Notes: generated from the sequence alone by a model not told the origin. DNA of 11,919 nucleotides from an uncultured Alphaproteobacteria bacterium (GCA_905480445.1 CAJQQJ010000008.1:1-11919); one strand, 5' to 3'; shown: positions 1 to 7,195, counted from the stretch's first letter. Numbers and translations are program-made.

Positions 1-409
1 AATCTGTTATTAATGCCGAGGGTTCAAGAATACCTTTCCCAACTAATATTCCTCCTAGTAGCCCCAGAACTGACTTAGAAACCGACATGAGGATATGGGG
101 TGTAAAAGCGTCCATCCCGTTGTCATAGCTCTCGTAAGCCAATTTGCCTTTGTGCAAGATGACAAGGCCATCGTTTTTCGTCTCCTTGCAAACTTCACCA
201 AGTGACTTGTCGTCGATCTTCAATGATGAAAAGTCGACTGCGGCCTGTTCTAATTGCCAAACATCATCGGGATTGTTCGACACATCCGCAGAGGCGACGA
301 CTTCACGCACATGGTGAAAGGCCCAAGAAGAAAAGGGTGCTGTGCGCCAATTGGCAAGCGTCACTTGCTCCTCAGGCGATGAGGGAAACTGAGACATAAG
401 ATTGGGCAT
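1..409 (-). CDS. Serine hydrolase, class C beta-lactamase / NylB-like family (3' end cut by window)
   Basis: The N-terminal 136 residues are visible; the rest lies beyond the left edge. The frame is open from the edge to the start. Near residues 107-113 is the string LMSVSKS, a typical SxxK motif in which S109 would be the nucleophile and K112 the general base. It is followed by the helix LGLLGGILVGKGIL, as in 6-aminohexanoate-dimer hydrolase (NylB) and related class C beta-lactamase-fold esterases and amidases. The preceding strand DGLVILHKGKLAYESY also fits this fold. No signal peptide is seen, so it is probably cytoplasmic. There is an in-frame ATG at 415, but AGAGGA lies directly against it and is 6 bases from the ATG at 409, so 409 is chosen. 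It is divergent from the dehydrogenase at 541. The substrate (amide, ester or lactam) cannot be told; Tyr and later motifs are outside the window. Confidence 0.85.
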   Translation of the reverse strand, partial: MPNLMSQFPSSPEEQVTLANWRTAPFSSWAFHHVREVVASADVSNNPDDVWQLEQAAVDFSSLKIDDKSLGEVCKETKNDGLVILHKGKLAYESYDNGMDAFTPHILMSVSKSVLGLLGGILVGKGILEPSALITD

Positions 410-540
410 TGTCATTCCTCTGAAATTCGATAGACAAGATAGAACATTTATTGCGGAAGTGAAGCCAACTTTGATCGAGTTCGCCTCTCTACTGATCCCG
501 TCCACTCGTTCAAGAAGGAAGCATTTGCTGCTTAAGTTCT
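410..540. promoter_or_regulatory. Divergent intergenic region between serine hydrolase and dehydrogenase
   Basis: These 131 bases must hold the promoters of both flanking divergent units. On the minus strand the hydrolase has a good ribosome-binding site (AGAGGA). On the plus strand no strong Shine-Dalgarno sequence precedes the ATG at 541; AAGGAAG at 515-521 is too far away. A weak hairpin (AAGCA, loop TTTGC, TGCTT, about 520-534) lies just before that start. I could not pick convincing -35/-10 boxes. Confidence 0.4.
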
Positions 541-1476
541 ATGGCTCTTCTCATTGATATTCGTGATTCCACTTGGATGGAAGAAGAAGATCTCGCAGCT
601 TTACTCGCCCCTGCCCTTCCAGGTATGAAAATCTATGCTGGAAATGAGGGCAGGGTTTATGACGATGTCACTATGGTCGCCACGATCAGATTGCATCCAG
701 GGGTTGCCAAACAGTTGCCAAACTTGCAATTGGTGCAAAAACTCGGTGCCGGTGTTGAGACCATGGTTCGCGACCCAGATCTTCCTGCCCATGTCCGACT
801 AGCGAGACTAAAACCTCTCGGCCCTGCTCAGGAAATCGCGGAATATGCCGTTGCTTTCGTATTGCAACGCCAACGCAACTTGCTGTTCCATGCAGGCAAC
901 CAAGCGCAATCCGACTGGAAGCCTATACCGCCCAAGCGAGCGCCCCATACAAAAGTCGGGGTTTTAGGCTTAGGTCACATCGGAGGCCTCGCAGCTAAAT
1001 CCTTCGCCAACTTAAACTTCCAAGTACTCGGGTGGAGCCAGTCCGAAAAATCCATTGAAGACGTAGACTGCCGTCATGGGGAAGAGGCGCTTGCACCCTT
1101 GTTGGCCGAGTGTGACTATGTCGTTTCAATTCTGCCCTCAACAGAGAAAACCAGGGATCTATTTAACGATGCTCTCTTTTCTAAAATGAAACCTGGTTCC
1201 ACGCTCATAAACGCCGGTCGAGGTGATTTAGTTGTCGAAGAGGACCTGATCGCAGCGTTAGAAAACGGCCCTCTTGAAGCCGCTGTTTTGGACGTGGTCC
1301 GAAAAGAACCATTGCCTACTGATCACCCCTTTTGGGCTCATCCTCAGATCACAATAACGCCTCATATTTCGGGTTGGCATGCCGACGAAGGACTGATTGA
1401 TGTGGCCGAGAACTACAAACGCCTCATGAGTGGTCAGCCGCTGCTGAATGAAGTCGATCGATCAAAGGGGTATTAA
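541..1476 (+). CDS. D-2-hydroxyacid dehydrogenase, GhrA-like (glyoxylate/hydroxypyruvate reductase type)
   Basis: A 311-residue protein, close to the usual length of E. coli GhrA. It would reduce a 2-keto acid to a D-2-hydroxy acid, or the reverse, with NAD(P)H in the cytoplasm. The split substrate-binding domain covers about 1-105 and 285-311; the nucleotide-binding Rossmann core lies between. The dinucleotide loop is GLGHIG at 143-148. The catalytic set is visible: R227 in NAGRG, E256 in RKEP and H275 in TPHISGW. The region LDVVRKEPLPTDHPFWAHP matches the GhrA branch rather than SerA or formate dehydrogenase. The next gene starts three bases after its stop and takes its ribosome-binding site from the end of this frame, so the two are co-translated. 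The preferred substrate (glyoxylate, hydroxypyruvate or another 2-keto acid) is not determined by the sequence. Confidence 0.88.
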   Translation: MALLIDIRDSTWMEEEDLAALLAPALPGMKIYAGNEGRVYDDVTMVATIRLHPGVAKQLPNLQLVQKLGAGVETMVRDPDLPAHVRLARLKPLGPAQEIAEYAVAFVLQRQRNLLFHAGNQAQSDWKPIPPKRAPHTKVGVLGLGHIGGLAAKSFANLNFQVLGWSQSEKSIEDVDCRHGEEALAPLLAECDYVVSILPSTEKTRDLFNDALFSKMKPGSTLINAGRGDLVVEEDLIAALENGPLEAAVLDVVRKEPLPTDHPFWAHPQITITPHISGWHADEGLIDVAENYKRLMSGQPLLNEVDRSKGY

Positions 1477-1479
1477 GCA

Positions 1480-1944
1480 ATGCAGTTGATTGAACCTAAA
1501 CTCGAACATTTCTGTGATCTCAGTGTTGAGCTTGGATCAATTCAGGAGATGGGAATGGGTCGGGCGGGCAAACGGCGTATTATCCCGATTGTTGGAGGCA
1601 TTGTTTCTGGTCCATCCATTCAGGGCAAAATCCTCAATCTCGGGGCCGACTGGCAAACGATATTCAACGATGATGTTGCTGAGTTAGACACAAGATACGC
1701 ATTTGAAACGAACGATGGCGCCCTAATCGAAATCATCAACTACGGTTTCCGTCACGGTCCGGCGGAGGTCATTGCCGCTGTTGGGCGTGGTGAACCTGTC
1801 GATCCGGCGCTTTATTACATGCGCACTCATGCAAAAATGGAAACAGGCGACCCCCGTTACTCCTGGGTTAATCGCCTATTGTTTGTCGGCAGTGGAGCCC
1901 GCAACGCGAGCTCCGTCGAGATTTCTCTTTTTTCAGTTAGATGA
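1480..1944 (+). CDS. DUF3237 (UPF0311) family protein
   Basis: A 154-residue protein matching the whole DUF3237/UPF0311 domain. Hallmarks are GGIVSGPSIQGKIL (about 38-52), the GADW motif (55-58), TNDGALIEIINYGFRHG (about 77-93), the YYMRTHAKMETGDPRYSWVN block (about 112-131) and a closing strand LFVGSGAR. The family is a small beta-barrel of unknown biochemical role, often near oxidoreductases and lactone- or ring-processing enzymes; no signal peptide is present. AAGGGG lies about nine bases before the ATG, inside the end of the dehydrogenase gene, so the pair is coupled. Its 3' end overlaps the convergent permease gene by 8 bases, leaving no room for a separate terminator. A role in the same hydroxyacid pathway as the dehydrogenase is inferred from position only. 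Confidence 0.85.
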   Translation: MQLIEPKLEHFCDLSVELGSIQEMGMGRAGKRRIIPIVGGIVSGPSIQGKILNLGADWQTIFNDDVAELDTRYAFETNDGALIEIINYGFRHGPAEVIAAVGRGEPVDPALYYMRTHAKMETGDPRYSWVNRLLFVGSGARNASSVEISLFSVR

Positions 1945-2977
1945 TCATCTGGAAAACGATGCCTGAGATTATTGCTCCTGCGATGCCCAGGCCAACGTAA
2001 CTGAAGAATACCTGCGTCTTAACCAGCGACCAGACCGCCGCCATGGCTGGGATACAAGAGATTGCGCCCGTGATCATAAAGGCCATCGCCGCACCTGGGC
2101 CCATACCCTGCTCCATCAGCGCAGCCAACAGAGGCGGAGCCACATAGGAGTTCAAGTAAGCAGGCATACCGACAATGGCTGCAATTGCAATTGAGCCGAT
2201 CCCTTCGCCGCCAACCGCTGCTGCAATGAGTTCAGCTGGTACGTAAGTGATTAGAACGCCCTGCAAAACATAAGCCAATGCTAACCATTTGATCAAAAAC
2301 AAAGCGTTGCTGACAAACTCTGACTTGAAGGTCTGACGACGTTCCTGTTCTTTCCACACAGCCCATTGGGGCTTGCCGCTGAAAGGGGAAGGACCACAGC
2401 CGCAACCGCCAGAACTCGCTTCTTTCAAGGGTGCTTTAAAAAAACCAGCACTCATCAGGGTCTTAATAGCAAAGCCACCGAACAAGCCTAAGGCAACTGC
2501 TGACACTGCTTTTCCCACCGCAAAAGGCCAGCCCAATGCAGAGGCGGTGATCAACAGAGTGGGCGGATCAATCAGCGGCGAAGACAACCAGAATGCCATG
2601 ACGGCAGACAAAGGTGCCCCCAAGGCTAGCAGACCTGCGATGAAAGGAATGACTTCACAAGAACAGAAAGGGGCCAAACCACCAAAGGCGGCCGCCAGGA
2701 AAATCATTCTGATTTCACGGCCTTTAAAAGCATTCGCGATCATCGCCTCTGCTCCTGCCGCCTTTAGCCAAGCGATCAGCAAGACCGCAAACAAGATGTA
2801 AGGCAAAGTTCCGAAGAAAGAACCGACGGCTGAGTTCATTATATTGTTGAACTCACCAGGATCTAAAGCCAAGACTAATAGAGGCACAGCGACAATCAAA
2901 GACCAAGGGGTTAACAGCCAAGACTTGATTTGCTCGAAGGATGAAGGCCGTGGGGCCAGTTGCTCATTCGTGTTCAT
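1937..2977 (-). CDS. DUF318 / ArsP-type permease (COG0701), probable metal(loid) efflux
   Basis: A polytopic inner-membrane protein of 346 residues with about eight to ten hydrophobic segments. It carries the signature of the COG0701 permease family: FGGLAPFCSCEVIPF, then LGAPLSAVMAFWLSSPLIDPP in the first half, and GMPAYLNSYVAPPLL and GAISCIPAMAAVW in the second half. The CSC pair in the membrane and a second cysteine cluster, GGCGCGP, in the central loop could bind a thiophilic ion. Characterised relatives include ArsP, which exports trivalent organoarsenicals; metal or arsenic export is inferred from this and from the ArsR partner. The longest frame starts with GTG at 2989, but that has no ribosome-binding site. 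The ATG at 2977 has GTGGA about seven bases upstream, so 2977 is preferred. Either start overlaps the end of ArsR, giving translational coupling. No arsC or other ars gene is nearby. Confidence 0.82.
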   Translation of the reverse strand: MNTNEQLAPRPSSFEQIKSWLLTPWSLIVAVPLLVLALDPGEFNNIMNSAVGSFFGTLPYILFAVLLIAWLKAAGAEAMIANAFKGREIRMIFLAAAFGGLAPFCSCEVIPFIAGLLALGAPLSAVMAFWLSSPLIDPPTLLITASALGWPFAVGKAVSAVALGLFGGFAIKTLMSAGFFKAPLKEASSGGCGCGPSPFSGKPQWAVWKEQERRQTFKSEFVSNALFLIKWLALAYVLQGVLITYVPAELIAAAVGGEGIGSIAIAAIVGMPAYLNSYVAPPLLAALMEQGMGPGAAMAFMITGAISCIPAMAAVWSLVKTQVFFSYVGLGIAGAIISGIVFQMII

Positions 2978-3299
2978 GATTATGTCCACTTATTTGATCA
3001 GCACAGCATTCGCGTAAGATATAACCAGCCAGTTTTTCAAGATGATCGAAGGCCGCTCGGCTGAAAACCGTTCGTCCTTGCTTCTCCTGAACAACCAATC
3101 CTGCAGAAGTGAGAAACTTCAAATGATGAGCCAAGGTTGAGGCCGCCATATCGGTGCGTTCTTGAATATCACCAACGGACAGGCCTTCATGGCCTGCTTT
3201 CACCAAAGTTAATAAAACCTGCAAACGGGATTCGGAACCGATGGCTGCGAAACCCTGAGCTGCTGCTTCTATGACGAGTTCTGTGTGTTTATTTTCCAT
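2964..3299 (-). CDS. ArsR/SmtB-family winged-helix repressor
   Basis: A 111-residue protein with the full ArsR winged-helix fold: helices around IGSESRLQVLLTL (20-32), the recognition region LSVGDIQERTDMAASTLAHHLKFLTSAGLV (about 40-69), and the wing QEKQGRTVFSRA (71-82). The C-terminal helix ends in ECCADQ (97-102), with adjacent C98 and C99, followed by a histidine-rich tail (H106, H108, H110). These are plausible ligands for arsenite or another soft or transition metal; the usual ELCVCDL site of classic ArsR in the recognition helix is absent. It overlaps the permease gene and very likely represses this two-gene operon by binding the palindrome at its own start codon. The start codon is ATG with no Shine-Dalgarno sequence; see the promoter entry. 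Confidence 0.9.
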   Translation of the reverse strand: MENKHTELVIEAAAQGFAAIGSESRLQVLLTLVKAGHEGLSVGDIQERTDMAASTLAHHLKFLTSAGLVVQEKQGRTVFSRAAFDHLEKLAGYILRECCADQISGHNHEHE

Positions 3300-3335
3300 A
3301 TAACTAGTTTTATAGTTATATTAATTTTCCGTCAA
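3298..3335 (-). promoter_or_regulatory. arsR promoter with perfect 9-bp palindromic operator
   Basis: ATATAACTA (3298-3306) and TAGTTATAT (3313-3321) are exact inverted repeats separated by six bases, and the left arm covers the first bases of the ArsR start codon. On the minus strand a -35-like TTGACG (3335-3330) and a -10-like TATAAA (3314-3309) lie 15 bases apart, with the -10 inside the palindrome. A repressor bound here would block RNA polymerase. Transcription would begin only a few bases before, or at, the ATG, and no ribosome-binding site is visible, so a leaderless mRNA is likely. The palindrome is directly seen; ArsR binding is inferred. Confidence 0.65.
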
Positions 3336-3354
3336 TACAAATTTGACCAAAAAG

Positions 3355-3387
3355 AAAAAGCCCCGGCGCAAAGGCCAGGGCTTTTTC
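3355..3387 (-). terminator. Rho-independent terminator of the ABC-importer operon
   Basis: AAAAAGCCC (3355-3363) pairs with GGGCTTTTT (3378-3386), and after one mismatch GGC pairs with GCC around the loop GCAAAG. Read on the minus strand the stem is followed by a T-rich tail (TTTTTCTTTTT). It lies about 20 bases beyond the stop codon of the permease gene. The A/T flanks could let it act in both directions, which would also insulate the arsR promoter. Confidence 0.88.
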
Positions 3388-3406
3388 AGTTCCATAGAGG
3401 CTAGGT

Positions 3407-4984
3407 CTATTCGCCAGCCATCTTCTTTCGGTACATTCCTTGTGCGATACGGTCGATAACCATTGCGCAGAAAAGGATCGCCAAACCACCCAGTAAACCT
3501 TGGCCTTTGGCAGCATATTGAAGTGCTTCAAGGATCAAGGCACCAAGACCTTCTGCACCGATGAGTGATGCAATCACAACCATCGACAAGGACATCAGAA
3601 TAGTCTGATTGATACCGGTCATGATTGACGGCATAGCCAAAGGCAGCTCGACATTGAACAGAAGCTGTCTCTTTGAACAACCAAATGCGATGGCCGCTTC
3701 CTTCGTTGCTTCAGGTACGCCGCGCATGCCGAGACCCGTCAAACGGATAACAGGTGGCATCGCAAAGATGATTGTCGCCAACACGCCCGGAGGCTTGCCG
3801 GTACCGAAGAATGCGATGATCGGAATGAGGTAAACAAAGGCCGGCATGGTCTGCATGAAATCGAGGATTGGTTCTGCGAATGCAAAGGCGCGCCGGCTTT
3901 TACCGAACCAGATACCCAGAGGAATGCCAAAGATAATGCAAAGCGCGGCGCCAGCGCCGATAAGCGCCACTGTAATCATCGAGAGTTCCCACAATCCCAT
4001 GAAGGCCAGGTAAGCAAGAGCAGCGGCCGTAAAGATCGCAACCCGAACACCCGCCAATCTATAGGCCATAACGACGATAACAATCATCACAACGGGCCAT
4101 GGCGTTTCTATAAGAATGATCTCTAGGCCATCTAAAACCGCACGAATGGAAGCAGTGACCCCGTCAAAGACATCGCCAAATTTAAAGGCTAGCCATTCGA
4201 AAGCGACATCGCCCTTCTTTGCCCAATAGGCAAAATACTGTTTGCCAACAGGAAATTCAGTGATGGGAACGGTCCCACCAACAAACCCATTTGTAAGCTT
4301 GCTGAGTACGCCGTCTGGATTAGAGACTGTGAAGCGGAAGAGTGTTAAAGGCCAAATAGCCACTAACAAGAAAATGCCAAACATCAGGCTGGAATTTCGG
4401 GGGCCAGTTTGAACAGCTGCAGGACGTGCACGCCACTTCAAGTACAGCTTTTCGTAAGACATGTTTGCGTAAAAGCCCTCAAGGATTTTGACGACAATCA
4501 GAAGCAAAACGCCTACAGAGAGGATCATCATGGCCTCCCCAGCTGCTGCGTCGGCAGCGATCTGTGCTTTTTCTGACGCTTTGTTTAGGTTTGAAGCAAT
4601 CTTGAGAGCTAAGTCGGCGGCGGCCTGATCACCGGCAGCCAGAGCATCAACTGCCTGCTGTTTACGTTCAGCAATTTTAATGGCGAGACGCTCAAATTTT
4701 GCTATTTGGTCTGCGCCCAGTTCGCCCCAAAGGCCTCTACCCAGCTGAACGAAGGCAAAGAGCTCCAGAACTAGGAAAATCCAAAAGAAGCCCCATGCAC
4801 CACGGAAAGCACCCCATAGCGGGCCACAGACTGCGGCCATCGTATTCCATGACCAGGGGAAACCAGTAGTTCCTTGGATTTTTGCAAACTCTTGCGAGTA
4901 ATAAGCCTCATTGGTTTTTACAAATTCACCAACCGAAGAATCAAGAGCTTTAGGGCCTAGCTCTAGGCCTGTATCGGTACTCAT
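3407..4984 (-). CDS. Betaine-type ABC transporter permease (ProW-like) with extra N-terminal membrane/coiled-coil domain
   Basis: Inner-membrane channel subunit of a glycine-betaine/proline-betaine type importer, 525 residues against about 350 for E. coli ProW. The C-terminal half (about 280-525) is the standard permease: FGIPLGIWFGKSRRAF, DFMQTMPAFVYLIPI, FAMPPVIRLT, and the EAA coupling loop EATKEAAIAFGCSKRQ (425-440), which contacts the ATPase. The N-terminal part is different. A short WSWNTMAAVCGPLWGAFRGAWG block (about 44-65), resembling DUF2628-like W/R-rich membrane modules, precedes a hydrophobic segment. Next come an Ala/Lys/Glu-rich helical stretch likely to form a coiled coil (about 90-150) and two further membrane segments (about 151-170 and 200-217). 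The start ATG overlaps the ATPase stop as ATGA, so the two are coupled. Large permeases also occur in TMAO/betaine importers of marine bacteria; the substrate is not shown by sequence. Confidence 0.88.
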   Translation of the reverse strand: MSTDTGLELGPKALDSSVGEFVKTNEAYYSQEFAKIQGTTGFPWSWNTMAAVCGPLWGAFRGAWGFFWIFLVLELFAFVQLGRGLWGELGADQIAKFERLAIKIAERKQQAVDALAAGDQAAADLALKIASNLNKASEKAQIAADAAAGEAMMILSVGVLLLIVVKILEGFYANMSYEKLYLKWRARPAAVQTGPRNSSLMFGIFLLVAIWPLTLFRFTVSNPDGVLSKLTNGFVGGTVPITEFPVGKQYFAYWAKKGDVAFEWLAFKFGDVFDGVTASIRAVLDGLEIILIETPWPVVMIVIVVMAYRLAGVRVAIFTAAALAYLAFMGLWELSMITVALIGAGAALCIIFGIPLGIWFGKSRRAFAFAEPILDFMQTMPAFVYLIPIIAFFGTGKPPGVLATIIFAMPPVIRLTGLGMRGVPEATKEAAIAFGCSKRQLLFNVELPLAMPSIMTGINQTILMSLSMVVIASLIGAEGLGALILEALQYAAKGQGLLGGLAILFCAMVIDRIAQGMYRKKMAGE

Positions 4985-6030
4985 GCCTTGCCTCCTTGAA
5001 TGCCCTTCAGCAGGGTTGTCTTATTGATCACACCAACATCCTTGCCATCATCGTCTTGAATGACGATCGGTTGGTCGGTTTCAGTTGTGATATCGATCAA
5101 GTGATCTAAATCCGTATCATGCGAGACACGAGGTGACTTGGCTAGGTCTTCGCCTCTGGCAACTTTGTAAGACTTGATATCTTCCATAATTGTATGGGCA
5201 AAAACCAATTTTAATCTGGATATGCCTTCGACAAAGTCCCGGACGTAGTCGTCTGCAGGCTTCGTCACGATGTCTTCTGGCGTACCGATTTGAACGATGC
5301 GGCCATCTTTCATAATTGCGATGCGGTTTCCTATACGGATCGCTTCGTCCAAATCATGAGTGATGAAAACTGTTGTTTTGTTCAATTCTGCTGACAGCGC
5401 CATGAACTGGTCTTGCAACTGACGACGGATAAGTGGATCCAGCGCAGAGAAAGGCTCATCCATGAGCAAAACTTCTGGATCAGAAGCCAAAGCTCTCGCG
5501 AGACCAACACGTTGCTGCATGCCACCGGATAGTTCTCTTGGGAAGCGGTCTTCATAACCGTCAAGATTTACCATTTCCAAGCAGCGTTGTGAGACTTCCC
5601 AACGTTTCGACTTTGGCTCTCCACGCACTTGCAAAGGAAAGGCGACGTTATCTCGAACCGTACGGTGGGGTAGCAAAGCCATGTGTTGAAAAACCATGCC
5701 GAGGTGCATAGCGCGCATCTCGCGAAGCTTGTCACCGTTGAGCGCCATCATGTCTTGTCCGAGGACAGAAATCTTGCCGGCTGTTGGTTCTATGAGGCGG
5801 TTGAGGTGTCGAACCATGGTCGACTTACCCGAGCCAGACAGTCCCATAACGCAGAAAATTTCGCCGCGTTTGACGGTAAATGAACAGTCGGCGATTCCGA
5901 CCACACAGGCAAATTCAGCCAGTACTTCCGGTTTACCCAACCCACGTTCTTCGATGGCTTTCATTGCTTCGTCAGCACGATCGCCGAAAATCTTCCAGAC
6001 ATTCTCTAGAATGATGACGTCTTCGCTCAC
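4981..6030 (-). CDS. Betaine-type ABC transporter ATP-binding protein (ProV-like)
   Basis: A 349-residue cytoplasmic ATPase that powers the importer. Motifs: Walker A GLSGSGKST (63-71), Q-loop at Q115, signature LSGGMQQ (167-173), Walker B LLMDEP (188-193) and switch H225. The extended N-terminal arm (VWKIFGDRADEAMKAIEERG) is typical of the ProV/OpuAA branch, where it precedes the core. The C-terminal part (about 275-349) is a shortened CBS-like region with one recognisable PIVIQDDDGKDVGVINKTTLL strand-helix unit, against two full CBS units in E. coli ProV (about 400 residues). Ionic-strength gating by a CBS pair may therefore be reduced. The start is GTG; GGGGAG eight bases upstream supports it. 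It follows the binding-protein gene after a 103-base gap holding a strong hairpin. Confidence 0.92.
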   Translation of the reverse strand: MSEDVIILENVWKIFGDRADEAMKAIEERGLGKPEVLAEFACVVGIADCSFTVKRGEIFCVMGLSGSGKSTMVRHLNRLIEPTAGKISVLGQDMMALNGDKLREMRAMHLGMVFQHMALLPHRTVRDNVAFPLQVRGEPKSKRWEVSQRCLEMVNLDGYEDRFPRELSGGMQQRVGLARALASDPEVLLMDEPFSALDPLIRRQLQDQFMALSAELNKTTVFITHDLDEAIRIGNRIAIMKDGRIVQIGTPEDIVTKPADDYVRDFVEGISRLKLVFAHTIMEDIKSYKVARGEDLAKSPRVSHDTDLDHLIDITTETDQPIVIQDDDGKDVGVINKTTLLKGIQGGKA

Positions 6031-6087
6031 CCGGCCGTCTCCCCAATTAAATCTGTTTAGCTTTTTTGATTGTTCTTAAACGCATAA

Positions 6088-6114
6088 CGGCGGCACCCCA
6101 GAGAGGTACCGCCG
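6088..6114 (-). promoter_or_regulatory. Intercistronic hairpin between binding-protein and ATPase genes
   Basis: In the minus-strand transcript CGGCGGTACC pairs with GGTGCCGCCG in a 10-bp stem (one G-U pair) with a seven-base loop. It begins about 20 bases after the binding-protein stop codon. No U tract follows (TTATGCGTTT), so it is probably not a full terminator. Such hairpins commonly protect the 3' end of the binding-protein message, giving more binding protein than ATPase or permease. This role is inferred. Confidence 0.6.
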
Positions 6115-6133
6115 CCAAACTAGTTAGCTAAGT

Positions 6134-7087
6134 CTACTGCAACCAAGCATCAACTGTAGCGCCATTCTCTGAAACCCACTTTGTAGCGAATTCAGCAGGA
6201 TCCTGCTTCTCAACAACCAAAGCATAGGTCATTGCAGAAACAGCGGCGGTGTCTAGAGAAACCTTAGACAGCATTGAAGCCGCCGCAGCCTGTGAACCCT
6301 CTAGAGCCGTCGCATAGTGAATGTGCAAGTAAGCTGTGCTCCAAGCAGAACCAGCTTCTGACTTCTCGAGCCACTCTGGATCGTCTGTAGGCTGGATAAC
6401 GTTCCAACCAGCAGCATCGTGCGCAGGCTCTTTCAGGATGACAAGGTCATGTAACGCAAACATATGGTGTGGTGTATAGCAGAAGAAAACGATGTCTTCG
6501 TTTTGAGCGACAGCGTTATCCACTTCAGCCAAAGCCAGAGTTTCGTCCATTTCCTTGAGGTTCATGGTCTCGTCATAGCCGTAGGACTTAGCGCGGATTT
6601 TCTCGATGTTAGTTGACGCCCAACCAGCAGCACCGATCCAGATTTCACCTTTGCCATCACCGTCTGTGTCAAAGTTTGCGGCCATATCAGGATCCGTCAG
6701 CTGAGAAAGATCTGTGATACCTGTCCGTTCTTGAGTGCCTTTTGTGACACACATGGCCTGGTCACCAGCTACACCATTGGGATTCTGGCGCACGGTGCCC
6801 TTTTCCTGAACGTATTTGTTGTTCAAGTTGGTCTGGTTTGGCAACCAAACTTCTGGGTGGACGTGCATAGAACCGGCGTCCATGCCTTCGAACACAACTG
6901 GGTTAGAGCCGTTCTGCAACTCAACCTCAAGACCGAGGTTATCTTCCATAACGACCTTCAAAACATGCGCTGTTACACGAACAGATGGCCAGTTTGGCAC
7001 ACCAATAACAACGTCAGCAGCAAGCGCTGGCATAGCTACTGATGACAGCAATGCTGCACCAGCAAGACTTTTAAGAACTTTTTTCAT
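6134..7087 (-). CDS. Periplasmic substrate-binding protein of betaine-type ABC importer (ProX/OpuAC family)
   Basis: A 317-residue secreted binding protein. A signal peptide is clear: KK start, hydrophobic core, cleavage after ALA near residue 23. The mature part follows the OpuAC fold, with VVIGVPNWPSVRVTAHVLKVV (first strand-helix), GSMHVHPEVWLPN (about 72-84), IWIGAAGW (149-156), FFCYTPHHMF (201-210) and GWNVIQP (227-233). W33, W81, W150, W156, Y204 and W228 are candidates for the aromatic box that holds a quaternary ammonium or similar cation. Residues 140-148 (DTDGDGKGE) look like a calcium-binding DxDxDG loop. The ribosome-binding site GGGAG lies about nine bases before the ATG. It is followed by the ATPase and permease genes. 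The ligand could be glycine betaine, TMAO, carnitine/butyrobetaine or a guanidinium zwitterion; sequence alone does not decide. Confidence 0.9.
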   Translation of the reverse strand: MKKVLKSLAGAALLSSVAMPALAADVVIGVPNWPSVRVTAHVLKVVMEDNLGLEVELQNGSNPVVFEGMDAGSMHVHPEVWLPNQTNLNNKYVQEKGTVRQNPNGVAGDQAMCVTKGTQERTGITDLSQLTDPDMAANFDTDGDGKGEIWIGAAGWASTNIEKIRAKSYGYDETMNLKEMDETLALAEVDNAVAQNEDIVFFCYTPHHMFALHDLVILKEPAHDAAGWNVIQPTDDPEWLEKSEAGSAWSTAYLHIHYATALEGSQAAAASMLSKVSLDTAAVSAMTYALVVEKQDPAEFATKWVSENGATVDAWLQ

Positions 7088-7115
7088 TTAGGTAACTCCC
7101 TGTATTTATATTCAT

Positions 7116-7156
7116 GGACCTCTCAAGAGGCCCTCTAAACGCCTGTAACCCTACAG
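7116..7156 (-). promoter_or_regulatory. Leader hairpins upstream of the binding-protein gene
   Basis: Two RNA hairpins can form in the minus-strand transcript ahead of the binding-protein gene. One is GGGCCTC, loop TTGA, GAGGTCC (7133-7116), with a G-U pair that exists only in the minus-strand RNA. The other is CTGTA, loop GGGT, TACAG (7156-7143). The first ends about 28 bases before the start codon. They may stabilise the message or regulate translation. I do not recognise a known riboswitch; in particular the ACGR loops of the guanidine-II class are absent. Confidence 0.4.
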
Positions 7157-7177
7157 CGGATTCTCCTGTTGACCAGA

Positions 7178-7195
7178 AAAATCGACAGAATGTCG
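7178..7195 (-). terminator. Possible weak terminator/attenuator after the guanidino-enzyme gene
   Basis: On the minus strand CGACA, loop TTC, TGTCG (7195-7183) is followed by ATTTTT, about ten bases after the stop codon of the guanidino-enzyme gene. The stem is only five pairs, so termination is probably partial, letting some transcripts read into the importer genes. Confidence 0.4.

Noticed and set aside
519..534. Hairpin AAGCA/TGCTT before the dehydrogenase start
   Set aside because: Five pairs only with no supporting context; probably chance.
2373..2801. 142-codon plus-strand frame inside the permease gene
   Set aside because: Lys/Pro/Ala-rich translation antisense to conserved permease motifs; no domain or start signal.
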